DNA of 64,000 nucleotides from Rhodobacter capsulatus. GTDB taxonomy: Bacteria > Pseudomonadota > Alphaproteobacteria > Rhodobacterales > Rhodobacteraceae. The DNA lies in the NCBI RefSeq assembly GCF_005144475.1, contig NZ_SWJZ01000008.1, positions 1-64,000 on the forward strand. The letters run 5' to 3'. The notes beneath the pieces were generated by a model. That model was not told the DNA's origin. It did no database searches and worked only from the letters and a program-made list of their open reading frames with translations. Shown in pieces: positions 8,858 to 17,669 of the stretch (its first letter is position 1; each line of letters begins with the position of its first letter). Both the position numbers and the translations under genes were made by a program.

Positions 8858-11143
8858 ATGGCAGGAACAGGCGGGCGGCAAAGGCCGCTGGTGGCGGACA
8901 GGCGCTACGCATCACGGCAGGCGACGCAGTCCGGGGCAAAATCCGCGCCGCCCGGCAAGACGAAGACGCCGCGCAAGCCCCGCAGCCCACGACCGCCACG
9001 GCGGGGCGGCGGCTTTTCCGGGCTGGTGCTGGGGCTGTTCAGCTTCCTTTTCGCGGTGATCTGGGGCGCGGTCTGGCGCACGGTGGCCGTGGTCGGCATC
9101 ATCCTCGGCCTTGCGACGTTCTATTTCTACAGCCAGCTGCCCGATTACACCGCGCTGCTGGATGGCCGCAACCGCGGCTCGGTCACGCTGATCGACAATG
9201 CGGGCCAGGTCTTCGCCTGGCGCGGCGAGACCTTCGGCGGCCAGACCACCGCGGAAAATGTCTCGCCCTTCCTCAAGAACGCGATCATCGCCACCGAGGA
9301 CAAGCGCTTCTACCGCCATTTCGGCGTCAGCCCGCGCGGCATCGCCTCGGCGATCGCGATCAACCTCTCCGAGGGCCGCGGCCCGCTGGAAGGCAACGGC
9401 GGCTCGACGATCACCCAGCAGGTGGCGAAGCTGCTGTGCCTTGGCACCGCCTATGATCCGAAACGCTGGAAGACCGAGGCGGACTACGAGACCGACTGCC
9501 GCTCTGGCGGGATCAAGCGCAAGATCAAGGAAATTCCCTATGCGCTGGCGATGGAGGTCAAATATTCGAAGGACGAGATCCTGACGATCTATTTCAACCG
9601 CGCCTATCTGGGCGCGGGGGCGCGCGGTTTCGAGGCCGCGGCGCAGCGGTATTTCGGGATTTCGGCGACGAATGTGAATCCGCAGCAGGCGGCGATGCTG
9701 GCCGGGCTGCTCAAGGCGCCCTCGACCTATGCGCCGACGACGAACCTGAAACGCTCGCAGGACCGGGCCGGGATGGTTCTGGCGCTGATGCATGATCAGG
9801 GCTATCTGACCGATGCGCAGTGGCAGGACGCCCGCGCCCATCCGGCGACACTCTCCGAGGCGGCGCAGGCCCGGGCGGGCGGCTATTTCGCCGATTGGGT
9901 GATGGACAGCATCCCCGATTACTTCGGCAAGAACGCCACCGCCGATGTGGTGATCCGCACGACGCTGGATCAGCGCATCCAGACCGCGGCGGAAGCGGCG
10001 CTGAAGTCGATCTTCGACACCAGGGTCAAGGACGGCTCCACCGCCGAGGCGGCGATCGTGGTGATGTCGGCCGATGGCGCGGTGCGGGCGATGGTCGGCG
10101 GGCGCAAGACCAAGGTCTCGGGGGCGTTCAACCGCGCGACCCAGGCGAAGCGGCAGACCGGCTCGACCTTCAAGCCCTTCGTCTATGCGGCGGCGCTGGA
10201 TCTGGGCTGGACGCCGGATTCGATCGTCGAGGATGCGCCGCTGACGATCAACGTGCGCGGCTCGGGGCCGTGGTCGCCGAAGAACTACGACAAGGACTTT
10301 CTCGGGCCGATCCCGATCTGGCGGGCGCTGGCGAAATCGATCAACACCGCGACGGTGCGGGTCAGCCAGGCGGTCGGGCTGGATGCGGTGCGCAAGGTCG
10401 CCTCGGATTTCGGCTTCGCCTCGGATCTGGCCGAGGGGCCGGCGGTGGCGCTCGGCGTGTCGGAATCGACGCTGCTGGAAATGACCGGCGCCTATGCGGG
10501 CATCCTGAACGGCGGCTCCTCGGTGCGGCCCTACGGGCTGACCGACCTGCGGCTGAAGGGCGAGCAGGAGCCGCTGTTCGGCGCCGAGACCGGCATCGGC
10601 GAGCGGGTGATTTCCGAAAAGGCCGCGCGCGAATTGATGTGGATGATGCATCAGGGCGTCGAGCAGGGCACCGGGATGCGGGCGCGGCTGGACGGGCGGC
10701 AGGTGGCGGGCAAGACCGGCACCACCCAGGCCGCCCGCGATGCCTGGTTCATCGGCTTCACCGCCGATTACGTGGCGGGCGTCTGGATGGGCTATGACGA
10801 CAACCGGCCGCTGACGGGCGTCACGGGGGGCGGTCTGCCCGCGCAGATCTGGCACGAGGTGATGGCCGGGGTCGAGGAAGGCCAGCCGGTGACGCCCCTG
10901 CCGATGGCCCTGCCCGAGGAGTGGCGCGGCCAGCCCGATCCGAACAATGTCTATCCCGGTCAGGCCTGGTCCTCGGGCGATCCGATCCCCGAGGGCGGCG
11001 TGCCGGTGGTGGATGGTCAGCTGGTGACCTCGGACCGGCCGGTGCCGCCCGCGCCGCAGCAACCGCCCGCGGCGCAGCCGCAGCGGCAGGGGCCGCAATC
11101 CTTTGGCGAGGCGATCGATTCGATGCTGCGCCAGCTTTATTGA
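8858..11143 (+). CDS. class A penicillin-binding protein (transglycosylase/transpeptidase)
   Basis: The 761-residue protein builds peptidoglycan in the periplasm. A basic, Pro-rich cytoplasmic tail (about 1-50) is followed by one membrane anchor (about 55-95). The GT51 glycosyltransferase domain carries EDKRFYRHFGVSPRG and GGSTITQQVAK. The transpeptidase domain has the serine in GSTFKPF, then KSINTATVR (SxN-type motif) and GKTGTTQAARDAW. The tail is rich in Pro and Gln. ATG 8858 is preferred over the upstream ATG 8786 because it follows a G-rich ribosome site. Family: PBP1A/1C-like; the exact orthologue is not certain. Confidence 0.92.
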   Translation: MAGTGGRQRPLVADRRYASRQATQSGAKSAPPGKTKTPRKPRSPRPPRRGGGFSGLVLGLFSFLFAVIWGAVWRTVAVVGIILGLATFYFYSQLPDYTALLDGRNRGSVTLIDNAGQVFAWRGETFGGQTTAENVSPFLKNAIIATEDKRFYRHFGVSPRGIASAIAINLSEGRGPLEGNGGSTITQQVAKLLCLGTAYDPKRWKTEADYETDCRSGGIKRKIKEIPYALAMEVKYSKDEILTIYFNRAYLGAGARGFEAAAQRYFGISATNVNPQQAAMLAGLLKAPSTYAPTTNLKRSQDRAGMVLALMHDQGYLTDAQWQDARAHPATLSEAAQARAGGYFADWVMDSIPDYFGKNATADVVIRTTLDQRIQTAAEAALKSIFDTRVKDGSTAEAAIVVMSADGAVRAMVGGRKTKVSGAFNRATQAKRQTGSTFKPFVYAAALDLGWTPDSIVEDAPLTINVRGSGPWSPKNYDKDFLGPIPIWRALAKSINTATVRVSQAVGLDAVRKVASDFGFASDLAEGPAVALGVSESTLLEMTGAYAGILNGGSSVRPYGLTDLRLKGEQEPLFGAETGIGERVISEKAARELMWMMHQGVEQGTGMRARLDGRQVAGKTGTTQAARDAWFIGFTADYVAGVWMGYDDNRPLTGVTGGGLPAQIWHEVMAGVEEGQPVTPLPMALPEEWRGQPDPNNVYPGQAWSSGDPIPEGGVPVVDGQLVTSDRPVPPAPQQPPAAQPQRQGPQSFGEAIDSMLRQLY

Positions 11144-11145
11144 CA

Positions 11146-11175
11146 AAAAACGCGGCCACGGGGGGCCGCGTTTTT
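11146..11175. terminator. bidirectional terminator
   Basis: AAAAACGCGGCC pairs with GGCCGCGTTTTT across a short G-rich loop, between the penicillin-binding-protein gene and the convergent mlaC. Poly-A on one side and poly-T on the other make it active for both. Confidence 0.85.
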
Positions 11176-11199
11176 CTTTTCATTCTGCCGCCCGACGGT

Positions 11200-11838
11200 T
11201 TACTGGGCGGTTTTCAGATCCGCGATCAACTGATCCAGATTGCCGCGCCGGGCGTCGATCATCGCGCCGATTTCCGTGCGCTCGGCCGCCAGCATGTTGA
11301 CGCCTTCGATGATCATGTTGAAGAACAGGTTCTTGCCCGACTTGTCCGAGACATGCCAGAGCACCTCGAAGGGCGCCTCGCCCGGCATGTAGGCAATCGA
11401 CTTCACCTCGATGAAGGTCTTCACCTTGCGCGCGCCGACGACCTCGAAGCGGGTGGCGCTGAACTCGCGGAAGCGCTTGCCGTATTTGCGCGAGACATAG
11501 CCGCGGAAGGCGAGGGTGAAGGCCTGCATCTGCGCCGGGCTGGCGGTGCGTGCCGCCGTGCCCAGAACCGAGCGCGCGATCGTCGGCACATCGGCATATT
11601 GCATGTAGAGGTCTTCGAACATCGTATAGAGCGCCGGACCGGTCTTGCCCGAGGCGATGGCGGTGTTCACGTCGGTCACGGCCTTGCCGATCAGCGACTT
11701 CGCCTGATCCTCGGTCAGCGCCAGCGCGGCGCCCGGGCGCAGCACGACGGCCGCGACCAGGGCGGCAGCCCCGCCCAGCAGCAGATGGCGGCGATCACTG
11801 CGCATCGGGGTCTTCATAAGGGTCCCAGGCCTGTGCAT
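11200..11838 (-). CDS. mlaC: MlaC/Ttg2D-family phospholipid-binding protein
   Basis: The 212-residue periplasmic protein has the MlaC fold pattern: DTxx helices, then LGTAARTASPAQMQAFTLAF, YGKRFREF, and the C-terminal FFNMIIEGVNMLAAERTEIG. MlaC carries phospholipid between the outer-membrane MlaA complex and an inner-membrane MlaFEDB pump. The N terminus has SDRRHLLLGG before the hydrophobic core, so Tat export is plausible. ATG 11838 sits 7 bases after AGGAG (11846-11850), inside the end of mlaA, giving a 44-base overlap; ATG 11817 is the alternative. mlaFED genes are not in the window. Confidence 0.88.
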   Translation of the reverse strand: MHRPGTLMKTPMRSDRRHLLLGGAAALVAAVVLRPGAALALTEDQAKSLIGKAVTDVNTAIASGKTGPALYTMFEDLYMQYADVPTIARSVLGTAARTASPAQMQAFTLAFRGYVSRKYGKRFREFSATRFEVVGARKVKTFIEVKSIAYMPGEAPFEVLWHVSDKSGKNLFFNMIIEGVNMLAAERTEIGAMIDARRGNLDQLIADLKTAQ

Positions 11839-12541
11839 CGTCATTCTCCTTGCCTGCAAGCTGGTGGCGGCGCATCTGCAGATAGAGCAGCCGCGATTGC
11901 GCATAGCTGTCCGCACTGTCGTAAAGCACCGATTCGATCATGCCCCCGAAGCGTTTGCGGTCGGCGACCTTGCCCGCGACCCGGGTGGCAGAGGCGGCCG
12001 TGGCATCGGCGCCTTCCAGCACCTGCCCGACCGGGTTCATCGCGATGTCGACGGCCCGCCCCAGCGCATCCCGCGCGGTCGAGGGACCGTAGACCGGCAG
12101 TTCCACATAGACCCCCTCGCCCATGCCCCAGACCGCCAGCGTCTCGCCGAAATCGGTATCCTGCTCGGGCAGGGCAAAGCTTGTGCCCGCCGGGTCGAAG
12201 AGCCCGGCCAGACCGATGGTCGAGTTGATGACGAAGCGGAACGTGTTCTTCACCGCGGGCTCGGGGCGGCCCTGCAGCAGCGAATTGACCACCTTGCCGG
12301 GCAGCGACAGGTTCGAGCCCGCATGCGACACCGCCCGGGTGAAACCGTTGTCGATGCTGCGCGGCCGACCCGGCCGGGCCTTGAACAGCAGCGTGTCGAC
12401 GCCCTTGTTGAAGCCGTGCACCTGCCGGTTGACCCCTTCCATCGGGTCGTTGAGTCCCTCGGTCCCGGCCCTCTGCGGCCCTCCGGCGCAACCGGAAAGC
12501 GCAAGACCTGCGATCAGGACGAGGCCAAATCTCTTTTCCAT
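11795..12541 (-). CDS. mlaA: MlaA (VacJ) outer-membrane lipoprotein
   Basis: The 248-residue lipoprotein starts MEKRFGLVLIAGLALSGC. The lipobox LSGC places the lipidated cysteine near residue 18. The MlaA core follows: DPMEGVNRQVHGFNKGVD, then FVINSTIGLAGLFDPA and DFGETLAVWGMGEGVYVELPVYGPS. MlaA removes mislocalised phospholipid from the outer leaflet of the outer membrane and passes it to MlaC, encoded next and overlapping. The start at 12541 follows GAGGGG; an upstream in-frame extension lacks a signal peptide at its beginning and was rejected. Confidence 0.94.
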   Translation of the reverse strand: MEKRFGLVLIAGLALSGCAGGPQRAGTEGLNDPMEGVNRQVHGFNKGVDTLLFKARPGRPRSIDNGFTRAVSHAGSNLSLPGKVVNSLLQGRPEPAVKNTFRFVINSTIGLAGLFDPAGTSFALPEQDTDFGETLAVWGMGEGVYVELPVYGPSTARDALGRAVDIAMNPVGQVLEGADATAASATRVAGKVADRKRFGGMIESVLYDSADSYAQSRLLYLQMRRHQLAGKENDDAQAWDPYEDPDAQ

Positions 12542-12764
12542 CAACCCCTCGTGTCTTCTCGGGTGCGGCCGGGGCTCGTCTTCGGCGCGCTGCGTCAAGA
12601 CAGGTGACATCCGTCTCGATTTCGGTAAAACCCCAAGAAGCAATAAGGAGACAGAGGCGCAGAAACAAGGCGCCGCACGCGATTTTGTGGTCTCGATGCG
12701 TTAACGTTTTTGCGTTCAGACAAGATTTGGGCAGAAGATCCTGCCCCGCGACAATGAGGGCGTG

Positions 12765-14501
12765 ATGAAACGAGATGAACTTGCAGCCGGCAAGGCGGAA
12801 TTGCGGGCCGCAAGGTCGGCCAGCGCCCGTCTGTTTCTGAGCGTCGGCGTGTTTTCGGCTTTCGTGAACCTTCTGATGCTGACCGGGCCGATCTTCATGC
12901 TGCAGGTCTATGACCGCGTGCTCGGCGCGCGCTCGGTCGAGACGCTGACGGCGCTGTTCCTGCTGGTCGTCTTCCTGTTTGCAGCGATGGGGTTGCTGGA
13001 TCTGGCGCGGGCGCGGCTGATGGCGCGGGTGGGGGCGCGGTTTCAGGCCGATCTCGAATCGCGCGTCTTCGAGGCGGCGCTGCGCCGCAACGGCATGGTG
13101 CCGAACGATCCGGTGGCGATGGCCGGGCTGCGCGATCTCGATGCGGTCAACAAGCTGCTGGCCTCGCCGGTGTTTCTGGCGCTGTTCGACATTCCCTGGG
13201 TGCCGGTTTTCCTTTGCGCGATCTTCATCTTCCATCCCTATCTGGGCCTGCTGTCGATCGCGGGCGGGGCGCTTCTGATCGGGGTGACGCTGCTCAACCA
13301 GTCGATGACGGCGAAACCGCTGCAGACCGCGACCGGGGCGCAGATCGCCTCGGACCGGCTCGCCGACCAGCTGCGCGACGAGGCGGAGCTGGTGCAGGCG
13401 CTCGGCATGCGCGGGGCCTCGTTCCTGCGCTGGCGCAAGTCGCGCGAACGCGCGGTCGATGCGATGCTGAACGCCACCGATCTGGGCGGCAGCTTTTCCA
13501 CCTTCACCAAGACCTTCCGCGCCTTCCTGCAATCGGCGATCCTCGCCATGGGCGCCTATGTCGTGCTCAAGGGCGAGATGACCGCCGGGGCGATGGTGGC
13601 GGGCTCGATCCTGATGGGACGGGCGCTCGCGCCGGTCGAGCAGGCGGTGGGCGGCTGGGCGCTGGTCGCCCGCGCCCGCGAGGGTTGGGGGCGGCTGTCG
13701 CTGCTGCTGACCTCGATCCCGCGCGAGACGCCGCGCACCCCCCTGCCGCGTCCGCGCGCGCTGCTCGAGGCGCAGGCGCTGACGGTGGTGCCGCCGGGCA
13801 CGCAAAGCCCGACCCTGCGGGCGGTGTCCTTTCGCGTCGAACCCGGGCAGGCGCTGGGGATCATCGGCCCCTCGGGGGCGGGAAAATCGACGCTGGCGCG
13901 GGCGATCTGCGGCGTCTGGCGCCCGGCGAACGGCGCGATCCGGCTTGATGGCGCGGCGCTCGATCAATACGACCCCGACGTGCTGGGCGGGCTGATCGGC
14001 TATCTGCCGCAGCGGGTGACGCTGTTCGACGGCACGATCGCGGAAAACATCGCCCGGCTGTCGCCGACCCCCGACCCCGAGATGATCGTCGATGCCGCCA
14101 AGCGGGCGGCGGCACATCAGCTCATCCTCGATCTGCCCGAGGGCTATGACACCAAGGTTTCACAGGCGGGCGGGCGGCTTTCGGGCGGGCAGATCCAGCG
14201 CGTCGGGCTGGCCCGGGCGCTTTACGGCAACCCGGTGCTGCTGGTGCTCGACGAGCCGAACGCGAACCTCGACAACGAGGGCTCGCTGGCGCTCAATACC
14301 GCGGTGCGCGGGATGAAGGCGGCGGGCGGCGCGGTGCTGATCATGGCGCACCGGCCCGCGGCGATTGCCGAGTGCGACACGCTGCTGGTGCTGGAAGCGG
14401 GGATGCGGCGGGCCTTCGGTCCGCGGGAAGAGGTGTTGAAAGCGATGGTGCAGAATGCCGCCGATCTGAGCCGCGGCGCCGGACCGGGAGGCGTGGCATG
14501 A
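12765..14501 (+). CDS. type I secretion ABC transporter (PrtD-type permease/ATPase)
   Basis: This 578-residue inner-membrane protein combines an N-terminal membrane domain (about 25-300, with FVNLLMLTGPIFMLQVYDRVL) and an ATPase domain. The ATPase has Walker A GPSGAGKST, signature LSGGQIQRVGLARAL and Walker B LVLDEPNANLD. It lacks an N-terminal C39 peptidase domain, so it belongs to the group exporting RTX-like proteins with C-terminal signals. GTG at 12762 is an alternative start; ATG 12765 has better spacing to GAGGG. It overlaps the membrane fusion gene (ATGA). No RTX substrate or TolC gene is in the window. Confidence 0.92.
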   Translation: MKRDELAAGKAELRAARSASARLFLSVGVFSAFVNLLMLTGPIFMLQVYDRVLGARSVETLTALFLLVVFLFAAMGLLDLARARLMARVGARFQADLESRVFEAALRRNGMVPNDPVAMAGLRDLDAVNKLLASPVFLALFDIPWVPVFLCAIFIFHPYLGLLSIAGGALLIGVTLLNQSMTAKPLQTATGAQIASDRLADQLRDEAELVQALGMRGASFLRWRKSRERAVDAMLNATDLGGSFSTFTKTFRAFLQSAILAMGAYVVLKGEMTAGAMVAGSILMGRALAPVEQAVGGWALVARAREGWGRLSLLLTSIPRETPRTPLPRPRALLEAQALTVVPPGTQSPTLRAVSFRVEPGQALGIIGPSGAGKSTLARAICGVWRPANGAIRLDGAALDQYDPDVLGGLIGYLPQRVTLFDGTIAENIARLSPTPDPEMIVDAAKRAAAHQLILDLPEGYDTKVSQAGGRLSGGQIQRVGLARALYGNPVLLVLDEPNANLDNEGSLALNTAVRGMKAAGGAVLIMAHRPAAIAECDTLLVLEAGMRRAFGPREEVLKAMVQNAADLSRGAGPGGVA

Positions 14502-15970
14502 CCCGAAAGCCGACTTCCGGCCCCGAGGCCGAAACTTCCGAGGCGACAGCGGCCTTGCGCCGGGCGATCCCGAGCAAGAAGACGCCCGCCCCCGTCGACG
14601 CCACCGCGCTGCAGGCGGCACCGACCAGCCTTCCCGCCCCGGCCCGCCGGATCGAGCCGGTCGGCGCCCCCCCGCCCGAGACGCGGATCTCGCCCCGGAG
14701 GGCGCTGCTGATCGGCTATGTGACGCTGGCGGTTCTGGTCGGGGGCTTCGGGCTCTGGTCGGTGGTCTCCTCGATCGCGGGGGCGGTCATCGCCTCGGGG
14801 CAGATCGAGGTCGATCAGCACCGGCAGGTGGTGCAGCATCCCGATGGCGGCGTGGTCGCCGAAATCCAGGTGCACGAGGGCGATACCGTCACCGCCGGGC
14901 AGCTCTTGATCCGGCTCGACGGCGATCTGGTGCGGTCGGAACGCGCCATCGTCGAGGGGCAGTTCTTCGAGCTTCTGGCCCGGCGCGGACGGCTGGAGGC
15001 CGAACGGGCGGATGCGCCCGAGGTCCGCTTCCATCCCGAACTTCTGGAGGCCGCAAAGACCCGGCCCGATGTGGCCGAACTGGTCGAGGGGCAGCGGCGG
15101 CTGTTCGAGGCGCGGGCGCAGACGCTGCGCAAATCGCTCGATCAGGTGACGAAGCGCGGCGACCAGACCCTGGCGCAGATCGGCGGCATCGAGGCGCAGC
15201 GCAGCGCCACCGAGCAACAGGAAGCGCTGATCGCGCGGGAACTGGCCGATCAGCAGCAATTGCTGGACAAGGGTCTGGCCCAGGCCAGCCGGGTGCTGGC
15301 GCTGCAGCGCGAGGCCGCCAATCTGGCCGGTCAGGTCGGCGAACTGGTGGCGCAAAAGGCCCAGGCCGAGGGCAAGGTGACCGAGCTGGAACTGGAAGCG
15401 CTGCGGCTGACCTCGCAGCGGCGCGAGGATGCCGAAACCGAGCTGCGCGACATCGGCTATCGGGAACTGGAACTGGCGGAACGGCGCCGGTCGCTGACCG
15501 AACAGATCGAGCGGCTCGACATGCGCGCGCCGGTGGCCGGGATCGTCTATGCGATGACGGTGACGACGCCGCGCGCGGTGATCCGCCCGGCCGAGCCCGT
15601 GCTTTACATCGTGCCGCAGGATCGGCCGCTGCTGGTGGCGGCGCGGATCTCGCCGATCAACATCGACGAGGTGCGGATCGGTCAGCCGGTGGCGCTGCGG
15701 TTTCCGGCCTTTGCCAGCCGCACCACGCCGGAACTGTTCGGCCAGGTGACGCAGATCTCGGCCGATGCTCTGGTCGATGAGGCCTCGCAGCTGTCCTATT
15801 TCCGCGCCGAGGTGATGCTGAACCCGGGCGAGGCCGAGAAGCTGGGCGCGCTGCAGCTGCTGCCCGGCATGCCCGCCGAGGTCTATATCCGCACCGGAGA
15901 CCGCAGCCCGCTGGCCTATCTGACCAAGCCCTTCACCGATTACTTCATCCGCGCGTTCCGCGAGGATTGA
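14498..15970 (+). CDS. type I secretion membrane fusion protein (HlyD/PrtE family)
   Basis: The 490-residue adaptor has a disordered Pro/Ala/Thr-rich cytoplasmic N terminus (about 1-65) and one membrane helix (about 69-90). A first lipoyl half contains HRQVVQHPDGGVVAEIQVHE, and a long coiled-coil hairpin (about 150-340) rich in Glu, Gln and Leu follows. The second half contains DMRAPVAGIVYAMTV, and a barrel region completes it. It bridges the ABC protein encoded immediately upstream to an outer-membrane channel. Its stop abuts the stop of the convergent transglycosylase gene with no spacing base. Confidence 0.92.
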   Translation: MTRKPTSGPEAETSEATAALRRAIPSKKTPAPVDATALQAAPTSLPAPARRIEPVGAPPPETRISPRRALLIGYVTLAVLVGGFGLWSVVSSIAGAVIASGQIEVDQHRQVVQHPDGGVVAEIQVHEGDTVTAGQLLIRLDGDLVRSERAIVEGQFFELLARRGRLEAERADAPEVRFHPELLEAAKTRPDVAELVEGQRRLFEARAQTLRKSLDQVTKRGDQTLAQIGGIEAQRSATEQQEALIARELADQQQLLDKGLAQASRVLALQREAANLAGQVGELVAQKAQAEGKVTELELEALRLTSQRREDAETELRDIGYRELELAERRRSLTEQIERLDMRAPVAGIVYAMTVTTPRAVIRPAEPVLYIVPQDRPLLVAARISPINIDEVRIGQPVALRFPAFASRTTPELFGQVTQISADALVDEASQLSYFRAEVMLNPGEAEKLGALQLLPGMPAEVYIRTGDRSPLAYLTKPFTDYFIRAFRED

Positions 15971-17137
15971 TCAGAGCCGGTCAAGCAGCGCGGGCGTGGG
16001 CCAGGCATCGGCGGGCAGGCCCAGACGGCCCTGTTCGAGCTGCACCGCCTCGCGGGTCTTTTCGCCGAGGATGCCGTCGATCGGCCCGACATCATGGCCG
16101 CGCGCCTGCAGCTGTGCCTGCAACGCCTTCATCTGCGCGGGCGACAACCCCGGTTCCGCCGCGCGCGGATCGACCCGGGGGGCGCCTTCCAGCCGGGTCG
16201 CGAAATAGGCGGCGGTGGTGACATAGACGAAGCTCTTGTTCCACTCAAACAGCACGCGGAAATTCGGATAGGCGAGGAAAGCCGGGCCCTTGCGCCCCAT
16301 CGGCAGCAGCACCGAGCCCTGCCCGCCCGCAAACCGCCCCGAGCGCGGCACCACCCCCATCCGCGCCCAATCGGCGGTGGACAGGCTGCGGTCAAGCCCG
16401 GTCTGCGCCCAGTCCATGTCCTCGGGGACGATGATTTCCTGCAACCACGGCTCGCCCGGACGCCAGCCCATCGACGCGATCATCTTCGCCCCCGACATCA
16501 GAGCATCGGCGCTGGAGCCCTTGAGGTTCACATGCCCGTCGCCATCGCCATCGACACCGTTGCGCAGGATGTCAGCGGGCAGCATCTGCACCTGACCGAT
16601 CTCGCCCGCCCAGGCGCCGATGGTCCGTTGCGGGTCGAAATCGCCGCGCGCGTATAGCTCGGCCGCGGCCAGAACCTGCGGCCGGAACAGGTCAGGGCGG
16701 CGGCAATCATGCGCCAGCGTCACCAGCGCATCGCGGGTGTTGAAATCGCCCTGCACCTTGCCGAAATCGGTCTCCAGCGCCCAGAACGCCAGAAGCACCC
16801 CGCGCGAGACGCCGTATTGGCGTTCCGCCGCATCGAAGATGCCCGCGTATTTCTGCGCCATCGCCGCCCCGGTCTGCAGCCGGTTCTTCGAGATCACCGA
16901 AGCCTGAAAATCCAGAAAGCTTTTCCGGAACACGCCCTGCGCCCGGTCGGCTTTCAGCACCCGGCCATCCTGCCGCACGCCCGCGAAAAACGAATCGGCC
17001 GTCGCGGCGGACAGGCCGTTGCGCTGCGCCTCGGCCTTCAGGCCCGCGACGAAGCCGGAAAAATTGCCGCCGCAGTCGGCATGGGCGGCAAGGGGCAGGC
17101 ACAGGCTGAACATCAGGGGGGCAAAAGGGGACCGCAT
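15971..17137 (-). CDS. MltB-family lytic murein transglycosylase with peptidoglycan-binding domain
   Basis: The 388-residue exported enzyme cleaves peptidoglycan to anhydromuropeptides. A signal peptide (about 1-20, SLCLPLAAHA) precedes a Cys that follows directly (ADCGGN); I see no firm lipobox. The catalytic glutamate is in ALETDFGKVQGDFNTRDAL. Further family motifs are EIGQVQMLPADILRNGVDGDGDGH and SMGWRPGEPWLQEI. The C terminus (about 330-388) is a peptidoglycan-binding-1 domain with LQAQLQARGHDVGPIDGILG. It stands alone, transcribed towards the type I secretion genes. Confidence 0.92.
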   Translation of the reverse strand: MRSPFAPLMFSLCLPLAAHADCGGNFSGFVAGLKAEAQRNGLSAATADSFFAGVRQDGRVLKADRAQGVFRKSFLDFQASVISKNRLQTGAAMAQKYAGIFDAAERQYGVSRGVLLAFWALETDFGKVQGDFNTRDALVTLAHDCRRPDLFRPQVLAAAELYARGDFDPQRTIGAWAGEIGQVQMLPADILRNGVDGDGDGHVNLKGSSADALMSGAKMIASMGWRPGEPWLQEIIVPEDMDWAQTGLDRSLSTADWARMGVVPRSGRFAGGQGSVLLPMGRKGPAFLAYPNFRVLFEWNKSFVYVTTAAYFATRLEGAPRVDPRAAEPGLSPAQMKALQAQLQARGHDVGPIDGILGEKTREAVQLEQGRLGLPADAWPTPALLDRL

Positions 17138-17269
17138 CGGCTTCTCCGGAAAGGATCTTGCCGCAGGGTAATCGGCGCCGGGGCGCGGGGCAACCGGGCG
17201 TTGCGTTTACGGCACGTCAGTGCGGCGTCATACGGTATTCACTTGATTTTTACACCTCACATCACACAC

Positions 17270-17285
17270 TTGGCACGAGGGTTGC
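17270..17285 (+). promoter_or_regulatory. near-consensus sigma-54 (RpoN) promoter
   Basis: TTGGCACGAGGGTTGC matches the known -24/-12 consensus (TGGCACG, four bases, TTGC) with GG at 17272-17273 and GC at 17284-17285 in the right spacing. The start of transcription would be near 17297, and a GGAGG site at 17306-17310 leads to ATG 17316. I found no TGT-N10-ACA NifA site in the sequence just upstream, so the activator is unknown. Confidence 0.8.
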
Positions 17286-17315
17286 CCAGGGAGGGGTGAC
17301 CCGCTGGAGGGTAAG

Positions 17316-17666
17316 ATGGAGTTCTTGTCGAAGGAAATTCTGGCCGGCTTGCGCGAGGCGACCCGGCGCGAAAGCAAACGCCCGGCGCGGCTCAGCGTTC
17401 ATGCCGGGGGCCGTGTCTGGCCGATCCTGAAACGCTGGTCGGGCGGCTTTTCGCTTGATGCGGCACAGGTCACCAATCTGCGCGGCCATGTCCAGATCTT
17501 CGACGGCGAACGCCCCATTGCCACCGCCCTGATCGTCGCCGCCGAGGTGGATGGTTTCGAGCTGATCTGCTCGACCAAGCGCGAAACCCCGGTGCGCCAT
17601 GGCCCCGCGCTCGATTTCGAACGCGAAGACCGCACGCCGCCGCTGGGCTTCATGCCCCCGGCGTAA
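17316..17666 (+). CDS. small protein of unknown function behind a sigma-54 promoter
   Basis: The 116-residue product starts MEFLSKEILAGLREATRRE and is basic in its first half. It has no signal peptide or membrane segment, so it is probably cytoplasmic. The middle (about 21-95) alternates short beta-like stretches, with RLSVHAGGRVWPILKRWSGG, LRGHVQIFDGERPIATALIV and VDGFELICSTKRE. This recalls a small PilZ-like barrel, but I see no clear RxxxR and DxSxxG pair, so that is not claimed. It ends 3 bases before the convergent fmt gene. Its likely regulation by RpoN suggests a role in nitrogen or stress physiology. Confidence 0.8.
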   Translation: MEFLSKEILAGLREATRRESKRPARLSVHAGGRVWPILKRWSGGFSLDAAQVTNLRGHVQIFDGERPIATALIVAAEVDGFELICSTKRETPVRHGPALDFEREDRTPPLGFMPPA

Positions 17667-17669
17667 CCG

